Part shown: piece by piece, positions 58,495 to 64,000 of the stretch
Numbering within the stretch: position 1 is the first letter of the stretch
Layout: each line of letters opens with the position of its first letter
Origin: Massilia sp. BJB1822
GTDB taxonomy: Bacteria; Pseudomonadota; Gammaproteobacteria; Burkholderiales; Burkholderiaceae_D
Assembly: GCF_013369485.1 (NCBI RefSeq)
Contig: NZ_JABWEB010000010.1
Span: 124,001-188,000, forward strand
Length of the DNA stretch: 64,000 nt
Direction: 5' to 3'
The notes under the pieces: generated by a model
Databases searched by the model: none
Seen by the model: the letters and a program-made list of their open reading frames with translations, nothing else
Told to the model about the DNA's origin: nothing
Position numbers and translations under genes: made by a program

Positions 58495-59511
58495 TTAAGC
58501 GCGGGCCACGGTGAGCGCCAGCTGCAGCATGGCGTCCCAGGCATCGCCTGCAAACGCTTTCGCGCGCAAGCCCTTGACCATCTTGTCCACCTGGGCCGCC
58601 TGCTGCAGCGCCGACTCCAGTGTGTTCAGGGACAGGCGGCGCAGCGCGCCGTCCATCATGCGCTCGCGCGGACCCCAGATGCGGTATTCCTTGAGCAGAG
58701 CGCCCAGCGGACGGCCCTGCGCCATGCCCGCCTTCAATTTCAACAGCGTACGGATTTCCTCCGACACGGCCCACAGCACCAGCGGCAGGGCTTCGCCCTC
58801 GCCCTGCAAGCCTTCCAGCATGCGCACCAGGCGCGCCGGATCGCCGGCCAGCATGGCTTCGCTGAGCTTGAAGACATCGTAGCGCGCCACATTCAGCACC
58901 GCGTCGTGCACCTGCTCGTGCGCCAGTTTGCCGGGCGGGTGCAGCAGGCCCAGTTTCTGAATTTCCTGGTGCGCCGCCAGCAGATTGCCTTCCACGCGGT
59001 CGGCGATGAAGTCCAGGCTTTGCCGCTCCACGCTCTGGTTCTGCTGCGCCAGGCGCATGGCGATCCAGTTGGGCAACTGGTTGCGCTCGATATTCGGGAT
59101 ATCGATATACACCGCGCCCTGCTGCAGCGCCGCCACCCAGGCTGCCTTCTGCGTCTGCCAATCCAGCTTGGGCAGGGTGATCAGGGTCAGGTTGTCGGGA
59201 CTGAGATCCTTGACGTAGTTCTGCAGGGCCGCGCCGCCATCCTTGCCCGGCTTGCCGGACGGGATGCGCAGCTCGATCAGCTTCTTGTCGCCGAACAGGG
59301 ACATGGCCTGGTTGGCCGCCAGCAGCTCGCCCCATTTGAAGCTGCGCTCGACGGTGAGCACCTCGCGCTCGGAATAGCCCTGGGCGCGCGCGGCGCGGCG
59401 GATCTTGTCGGCCGCCTCCAGCGCCAGCAAGTGTTCGTCGCTGGTGATGACGTACAGCGCCGCCAAGGGTTTGGCGACGTGGGCATCCAGCGCATCGGCG
59501 CGCAACTGCAT
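58495..59511 (-). CDS. holA: DNA polymerase III subunit delta
   Basis: The 338-residue protein is the delta subunit, the wrench that opens the beta sliding clamp. It has the N-terminal YVITSDEHLLALEAADKIRRAA segment, the LFGDKKLIELRIPSGKPGKDG stretch, and the C-terminal helical domain (AAQVDKMVKGLRAKAFAGDAWDAMLQLAL, parts) shared by clamp-loader subunits. It starts 7 nt after lptE and is part of the leuS-lptE-holA-proA set. Confidence 0.94.
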   Translation of the reverse strand: MQLRADALDAHVAKPLAALYVITSDEHLLALEAADKIRRAARAQGYSEREVLTVERSFKWGELLAANQAMSLFGDKKLIELRIPSGKPGKDGGAALQNYVKDLSPDNLTLITLPKLDWQTQKAAWVAALQQGAVYIDIPNIERNQLPNWIAMRLAQQNQSVERQSLDFIADRVEGNLLAAHQEIQKLGLLHPPGKLAHEQVHDAVLNVARYDVFKLSEAMLAGDPARLVRMLEGLQGEGEALPLVLWAVSEEIRTLLKLKAGMAQGRPLGALLKEYRIWGPRERMMDGALRRLSLNTLESALQQAAQVDKMVKGLRAKAFAGDAWDAMLQLALTVARA

Positions 59512-59518
59512 GAAAACC

Positions 59519-60103
59519 TTACTCCTTGGGCGGGGCGACGGGCGTGGCTGGCGCCACCGACATCTGCACCACCGGTTTGATGGCCGCCATGCGGCGCATC
59601 ATCTGCTGCACCAGGTCGGTCTGCATATCCTTGTACAGCAAGGCTTCTTCCTGCTCCTTCGCCAGCAGCTGGGTGTCGCTGAAGGTGATCGGGCGCGTCA
59701 GCTGGATCTGGGTCGGCGCCAACAGTTCGTTGCCGGCCGGGTCGCGCACGCGGAACACAATGTTGTAGCTGAGCAGATACTCGCGCACGCGGCCATTGCT
59801 GTTCAGCGACAGGATCGACTTGCTGCGCGTTTTTTCCGGATCGTTGAGCACCTCGATGATGCCGTCGGCGCGCTTCGGATCGTTCACGACTTCGGTGTGG
59901 CCGTTGGCGCGGATATTGCGCTTCAGGTCAATCGCCAAGGGCGACGACTCCGGCAAGCCCACGTACAGCGAAGGGAAAGGCAGGGTATAGTTGCCGCTCG
60001 AACCGCGCAGATGGAAGCCGCAGGCGGCCACGCTGGCCGCCAGCAGCGCCGCCAGCGTGGCATTGCGCGCCAGGCGGATGAATGTTGGAATCGTCATTGC
60101 CAT
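59519..60103 (-). CDS. lptE: LPS-assembly lipoprotein LptE
   Basis: The 194-residue product has a lipoprotein signal (AASVAACGFHLRG, lipobox AAC). The LptE domain, which plugs LptD in the outer membrane, follows: GFHLRGSSGNYTLPF, FPSLYVGLPESSPLAIDLKR and YNIVFRVRDPAGNELLAPTQIQLTRPI (parts). I chose ATG 60103 over an in-frame start 267 nt upstream within leuS; the leuS stop is 5 nt before it. It precedes holA by 7 nt. Confidence 0.93.
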   Translation of the reverse strand: MAMTIPTFIRLARNATLAALLAASVAACGFHLRGSSGNYTLPFPSLYVGLPESSPLAIDLKRNIRANGHTEVVNDPKRADGIIEVLNDPEKTRSKSILSLNSNGRVREYLLSYNIVFRVRDPAGNELLAPTQIQLTRPITFSDTQLLAKEQEEALLYKDMQTDLVQQMMRRMAAIKPVVQMSVAPATPVAPPKE

Positions 60104-60108
60104 AAGTT

Positions 60109-62742
60109 TTACACCACGATGTTGACCAGTTTGCCCGGCACCACGATGACCTTCTTCGGCGTGCCTTCGATGAATTTCTGCACGCTTTCCTCGGCCAGGG
60201 CCGCCGCTTCGATGGCGGCCTTGTCGGCCGCCTTCGCCACTTTCACCGAGCCGCGCAGCTTGCCGTTCACCTGGATCATCATCTCGATCTCGGACTGCTC
60301 CAGCGCGGCCGGATCGACCTGCGGCCAGGCCGCGTCCAGGATGTCGCCGGCGTAACCGAGTTCCTGCCACAGCACGTGGGTGATGTGGGGCGCGACAGGG
60401 TTCAGCAGGCGCAGGAAGATGGCCAGGCCTTCGGACAGCACGGCATTCGATTCGGCCGAGTCGTCCAGCTTGGCCGACTCCATGGTGTTCAGCATCTTCA
60501 TGCAGGCCGACACCACGGTGTTGTACTGGATGCGCTTCAGGTCATAGTCGGCCTGCTGCAGCACCTTGTGCAGTTCGCGGCGCAGGGTTTTCTGCGCGTC
60601 GCCGCTGGCGGCGGCCGTCAGCGCGGCGCCCGAAGCGTCGATGCGCGCCTTCTGCGCGTAAGCGTAGGACCAGACGCGGCGCAGGAAGCGGTTGGCGCCT
60701 TCCACGCCGCTGCCCGACCACTCCAGAGTCTGTTCCGGCGGCGAAGCGAACATGGTGAACAGGCGCGCGGTGTCGGCGCCGTATTGCTCGATCTGGGCGG
60801 CCGGGTCGATGCCGTTGTTCTTCGACTTCGACATCTTCTCGGTGCCGCCGATCTGCACCGGCGCGCCGTCTTCCTTCAGCAGCGCGCTTTGCGGGCGGCC
60901 CTTGTCGTCCGTGGTCAGCTCGACGTCGGCCGGGTTGAACCAGGTCTTCTTGCCGGCCGCGTCTTCGCGGTAATAGGTTTCGTTCAGCACCATGCCCTGG
61001 GTCAGCAGGTTGACGAACGGCTCGTCGAACTTGACCAGGCCGAATTCGCGCATCACCTTGGTCCAGAAGCGGGCGTACAGCAGGTGCAGCACGGCGTGCT
61101 CGATGCCGCCGATGTACTGGTCCATCGGCATCCAGTAATCGTTGCGCGCGTCGACCATGGACGCGTTCGAGCCGGGCGAGGTATAGCGCATGTAGTACCA
61201 GCACGAATCGACGAAGGTATCCATGGTGTCGGTCTCGCGGCGCGCCGGCTTGCCGCACTGCGGGCAGTCGCACTTGAGGAAGGCTTCGTGCTTGTTCAGC
61301 GGGTTGCCCGTGCCGTCCGGCACGCAGTCTTCCGGCAGCACCACCGGCAAGTCTTTTTCCGGCACCGGCACCACGCCGCAGTCGGCGCAGTTGATCATCG
61401 GGATCGGCGTGCCCCAGTAGCGCTGGCGCGAAATGCCCCAGTCGCGCAGGCGGAAGGTGACTTTCTTCTCGCCCAGGCCGAGGGCGGCCAGGTCGGCGGC
61501 CACCGCGTCCACGGCTTGCGCGTAATTCAGGCCATCGTATTTGCCGGAGTTGGCGACGATGGACACGCTCTTGTCGCCATACCATTCCTGCCAGGCGGTG
61601 TCCGAGTAGTCCTGGCCTTCGGCGCGGATCACCTGCTTGATCGGCAGATGGTACTTTTTGGCGAAGGCGAAATCGCGCTCGTCGTGGGCCGGCACGCCCA
61701 TCACGGCGCCGTCGCCGTAGGTGATCAGCACATAGTTGCCGACCCAGACTTCGACCTGGGCGCCGGTCAGCGGGTGGGTGACGAACAGGCCGGTCGGCAT
61801 GCCCTTCTTCTCCATGGTCGCCATATCGGCCTCGATCACGGAACCCATTTTGCACTCGGCGATGAAGGCTTGCAGCTCCGGGTTATTTTGCGCGGCGTGC
61901 GTGGCCAGCGGGTGCTCGGCCGCCACGGCGCAGAAGGTCACGCCCATCACGGTGTCGGGACGGGTGGTGAAGACGAACAGCTTGCCCTCGCCGATCGGCT
62001 GGCCGTCGGCGCCGGCGATGCTGTGCGGGAAGGCGAAGCGCACGCCGGTCGATTTGCCGATCCAGTTCGACTGCATGATGCGCACGCGCTCAGGCCAGCC
62101 GGGCAGCTTGTTGTCGACGTAGTCGAGCAGCTCGTCGGCGTAGTCGGTGATGCGGGCGTAGTACATCGGGATTTCGCGCTTTTCGATCAGCGCGCCGGAA
62201 CGCCAGCCGCGGCCATCGACCACCTGCTCGTTGGCCAGCACGGTCTGGTCGATCGGATCCCAGTTCACGGTGCCGGTCTTTTTGTAGATGATGCCTTTTT
62301 CCAGCATCTTCAGGAACATCCACTGGTTCCATTTGTAGTACTCGGGCTTGCAGGCCGCCATTTCGCGCGACCAGTCGATGGCCAGGCCCATGGACTCCAT
62401 CTGCTCCTTCATGTGGGCGATGTTGGAATAGGTCCACTGCGCCGGCGGCACATTGTTGGCCATGGCCGCATTCTCGGCCGGCATGCCGAAGGCGTCCCAG
62501 CCCATCGGCATCAGCACGTTGTAGCCGTTCATGCGCAGATAGCGGTACATCACGTCATTGATCGTATAGTTGCGCACGTGGCCCATGTGCAGCTTGCCCG
62601 AAGGGTAAGGCAGCATCGAGCAAGCGTAGTACTTGCCTTTTGGGAAACGCGGGTCGTTTTCGACGGCTTTGTAGGCGTCGATCGCCTTCCAGTGGGCTTG
62701 GGCGGCTTTTTCGACGTCGGCGGGACTATATTTTTCTTGCAT
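60109..62742 (-). CDS. leuS: Leucyl-tRNA synthetase
   Basis: The 877-residue class I synthetase charges tRNA-Leu. Signatures are the HIGH-type PYPSGKLHMGH near residue 45, the editing domain (about 225-420, including TTRPDTVMGVTF), and KMSKS in GTEKMSKSKNNG (about 620). The zinc-type Cys cluster (CADCG and CDCPQCG) is present, as is the anticodon-binding C-terminus. ATG 62742 gives the typical MQEKYSPADVEKAAQ start. It is the first gene of the leuS-lptE-holA-proA group. Confidence 0.98.
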   Translation of the reverse strand: MQEKYSPADVEKAAQAHWKAIDAYKAVENDPRFPKGKYYACSMLPYPSGKLHMGHVRNYTINDVMYRYLRMNGYNVLMPMGWDAFGMPAENAAMANNVPPAQWTYSNIAHMKEQMESMGLAIDWSREMAACKPEYYKWNQWMFLKMLEKGIIYKKTGTVNWDPIDQTVLANEQVVDGRGWRSGALIEKREIPMYYARITDYADELLDYVDNKLPGWPERVRIMQSNWIGKSTGVRFAFPHSIAGADGQPIGEGKLFVFTTRPDTVMGVTFCAVAAEHPLATHAAQNNPELQAFIAECKMGSVIEADMATMEKKGMPTGLFVTHPLTGAQVEVWVGNYVLITYGDGAVMGVPAHDERDFAFAKKYHLPIKQVIRAEGQDYSDTAWQEWYGDKSVSIVANSGKYDGLNYAQAVDAVAADLAALGLGEKKVTFRLRDWGISRQRYWGTPIPMINCADCGVVPVPEKDLPVVLPEDCVPDGTGNPLNKHEAFLKCDCPQCGKPARRETDTMDTFVDSCWYYMRYTSPGSNASMVDARNDYWMPMDQYIGGIEHAVLHLLYARFWTKVMREFGLVKFDEPFVNLLTQGMVLNETYYREDAAGKKTWFNPADVELTTDDKGRPQSALLKEDGAPVQIGGTEKMSKSKNNGIDPAAQIEQYGADTARLFTMFASPPEQTLEWSGSGVEGANRFLRRVWSYAYAQKARIDASGAALTAAASGDAQKTLRRELHKVLQQADYDLKRIQYNTVVSACMKMLNTMESAKLDDSAESNAVLSEGLAIFLRLLNPVAPHITHVLWQELGYAGDILDAAWPQVDPAALEQSEIEMMIQVNGKLRGSVKVAKAADKAAIEAAALAEESVQKFIEGTPKKVIVVPGKLVNIVV

Positions 62743-62853
62743 GATGGTTGCGGCCAGTAGAATTGGTGAAAGGTTACGAACCTTTCATTATACTGCTTCG
62801 CCGCCAGCCTGTTGCGCGGCGCGCCTGCGATGTTTTCTTGCCGGAGATTATGC

Positions 62854-63708
62854 ATGTTGTACCGGGAGTATCCGCCCCACCCCGCTTTGCATCCCTGGGT
62901 CGCCTGCCTGTGGGTGGCCGAGGCGCGCGCGGCGGGAGCGGCGCCGCACTGGCACCGCGTGCTGCCCGACAATTGCGTGGACATCCTGTGGCAGGACCAG
63001 GGCGCGCCAGCCTTTGCCGTGGGCATGATGAGCTCGTTTATCGAGGTGCCCTCAGCGGGCCGCGTGCGCACGGTGGCGGTGCGCTTCCGGCCCGGCGCGG
63101 CGCGGCATTTCCTAGGCCTGCCTTTGGCCGGACTCAGCGATCAGCGCGCGGACCTCGATCTGCTGTGGGGGCGGGCCGCGGCCGACCGGCTTCAAGATGC
63201 GCTTTGGGCTGACGCACTCGGCGATCGGCAGCGGCTGGACGTGATTGAGCGGGCGCTGCTGGAACGCTGGCGTATGCTGGCGGGCAAGGTGGAGGCGGCC
63301 TCGCTGGCGCGGACGGCGGTGGCGGCCATCGAGACGACGCACGGCTTGCTGCGCGTGGATGCGCTGGCCGAGCGTTTCGGCGTCAGCCGCCAGCATCTGG
63401 CGGCCCAGTTCCGCGATCAGGTCGGCTTGCCGCCCAAGCTGTTTGCGCGCATCTGCCGCTTTCGGCGCGCCACCGCCGTACTCAGCCAGCATGCTGCCGG
63501 GACGGCTGGGGCTGGGGCGGCTGGGGCGGCGGGCGCGGACGCGCGTGCCGGCGCGGGCACGACTGCGGCGACAGCGGCTCTAAGCATCGACTGGGCCGCC
63601 CTCGCCCTCGATTGCGGCTATTTCGACCAATCCCATCTGATTCACGACTTCCAGGAATTCGCCGGCCACACGCCCGAGCAATTCCTGCGGCCGGCGCGCC
63701 GGAGTTGA
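62854..63708 (+). CDS. AraC-family regulator with Ala/Gly-rich insert between HTH motifs
   Basis: The 284-residue product (ATG 62854, CCGGAG upstream) has an N-terminal sensor of the DUF6597 type (PPHPALHPWVACLWVAEARAA, WHRVLPDNCVDILWQDQG) and a C-terminal AraC domain. That domain has the first HTH at LRVDALAERFGVSRQHLAAQFRDQVGLPPKLF (two parts) and the second HTH at LALDCGYFDQSHLIHDFQEFAGHTPEQFLR (two parts). Between them about 35 residues are almost pure Ala/Gly/Thr, encoded by GGGGCGGCT-type repeats near 63497-63590. It is cytoplasmic; the target is unknown but could be the adjoining palindromic array. Confidence 0.87.
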   Translation: MLYREYPPHPALHPWVACLWVAEARAAGAAPHWHRVLPDNCVDILWQDQGAPAFAVGMMSSFIEVPSAGRVRTVAVRFRPGAARHFLGLPLAGLSDQRADLDLLWGRAAADRLQDALWADALGDRQRLDVIERALLERWRMLAGKVEAASLARTAVAAIETTHGLLRVDALAERFGVSRQHLAAQFRDQVGLPPKLFARICRFRRATAVLSQHAAGTAGAGAAGAAGADARAGAGTTAATAALSIDWAALALDCGYFDQSHLIHDFQEFAGHTPEQFLRPARRS

Positions 63709-63729
63709 GGGTGGGTGACTTCCTCGCGG

Positions 63730-63927
63730 CTCCCTATGGCAAATTTGCTCTAAATTGCTCTAATTTTTTCGGTTGCGTGATTTTCTGCTCTTTTCTGCTC
63801 TAAAGCGCTCTTTCGGAACTTTTTCCCCTACCCGACAGTCCAATTAGAGCAAGTTAGAGCAGAAAAGAGCAGGTTTTCACGGATTGTCGAGGCCCATCAT
63901 GAAAAAGAGCAGATTTGCCATAGGGAG
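63730..63927. repeat. ~200-bp imperfect palindrome with 10-bp-phased TGCTCT/AGAGCA hexamers
   Basis: Outer arms 63730-63751 and 63906-63927 match at 21 of 22 bases. Inner arms 63785-63803 and 63854-63872 match at 19 of 19. Both pairs share the centre 63828.5. Hexamers TGCTCT lie at 63746, 63756, 63786 and 63796, plus CGCTCT at 63806. Their reverse complement AGAGCA lies at 63846, 63856, 63866 and 63906. All starts are separated by multiples of exactly 10 bp, so they lie on one DNA face. It could be an operator array, a partition or origin-like site, or a miniature inverted-repeat element. Confidence 0.85.
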
Positions 63928-64000
63928 TGGCGAAGTAGCACCCCACACGCTATTGCGCTTGATGAACTGGCTTGATCAGCACGACGCGCTGGACCAGCTT
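63899..64000 (+). CDS. Start of an unidentified gene (truncated by window end)
   Basis: ATG 63899 opens a frame of 34 codons to the window edge (starting MKKSRFAIGSGEV, then an amphipathic LLRLMNWLDQHDALDQL). GAGG lies 6 nt before it. The start overlaps the right arm of the palindrome, so the palindrome could control it; an alternative start is ATG 63962. No family is recognisable from 34 residues. Confidence 0.45.
   Translation, partial: MKKSRFAIGSGEVAPHTLLRLMNWLDQHDALDQL

Noticed and set aside
60376..62760. Very long open frame antisense to leuS
   Set aside because: It mirrors leuS codons in high-GC DNA, has a composition rich in His, Arg, Gly and Val typical of shadow frames, and no family features; leuS itself is unambiguous.
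63612..63803. Open frame running from the AraC gene end into the palindrome
   Set aside because: It is out of frame with the AraC gene and its end only translates the TGCTCT repeats.

Overview
The window looks like a chromosomal segment of a high-GC betaproteobacterium of the Oxalobacteraceae (Massilia, Duganella or Janthinobacterium type). This is inferred from gene content and order (dnaK-grpE, nadK-recN, leuS-lptE-holA-proA), betaproteobacterial-looking protein sequences and very high GC at third codon positions. No species call is possible from sequence reading alone.

Layout. 1-5.1 kb: the start of dnaK, then grpE, hemH, recN and nadK, all on the minus strand, with heat-shock (sigma-32) promoters for grpE and dnaK, a LexA-like operator ahead of nadK-recN, and a three-copy array of a 57-bp palindromic repeat between recN and hemH. 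5.1-11.8 kb: housekeeping and metabolic genes (VOC protein, DUF3667 membrane protein, sorbosone-dehydrogenase-like protein, gloA, HAD phosphatase, tolC, rhodanese, pcm-like methyltransferase). 11.9-20.1 kb: an iron or heme acquisition island: TetR regulator with a palindromic operator, Fur box, ChaN-family lipoprotein, ExbB-ExbD-TonB, a TonB-dependent receptor and, on the other strand, a PepSY membrane protein and a DUF2946 protein. The exbB frame runs on through exbD without a stop, which suggests a frameshift.

22.3-37.5 kb is the most unusual part: seven minus-strand genes, tightly spaced and mostly coupled by stop/start overlaps. In transcription order they encode a TolC-like outer-membrane lipoprotein, a HlyD/RND-type adaptor, an exported phage-tail-collar-domain protein, an exported Sel1-repeat protein, a 2494-residue repetitive protein with an LEPR-like N-terminal motif and a DUF4347 domain, a second HlyD-type adaptor, and an M50 metalloprotease fused to a HlyD-like domain. 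There is no ABC ATPase and the giant protein has no RTX repeats, so it is not a standard type I secretion system. I propose it as a self-contained export, processing and surface-display system for the giant protein and know of no experimentally characterised equivalent.

37.7-47.9 kb: a second array of the 57-bp repeat, two acid-shock-like Lys/Ala-rich exported proteins, uppP, recQ, an AraC regulator, an EamA transporter, trmB, a membrane-anchored HIRAN-like protein, a MarR regulator with its operator and a partner membrane protein, tRNA-Gly(CCC), and a LysR/carboxymuconolactone decarboxylase/tautomerase group. 47.9-53.9 kb: a signalling cluster (Sel1-repeat protein, REC-PAS-GGDEF-EAL protein, HDOD-GAF-histidine kinase). 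54.0-62.7 kb: an MFS transporter, RlmL-type methyltransferase, HemJ, then proA, holA, lptE and leuS. 62.8-64 kb: an AraC-type regulator followed by a roughly 200-bp imperfect palindrome holding hexamers spaced at exact multiples of 10 bp, and the start of a gene that leaves the window.
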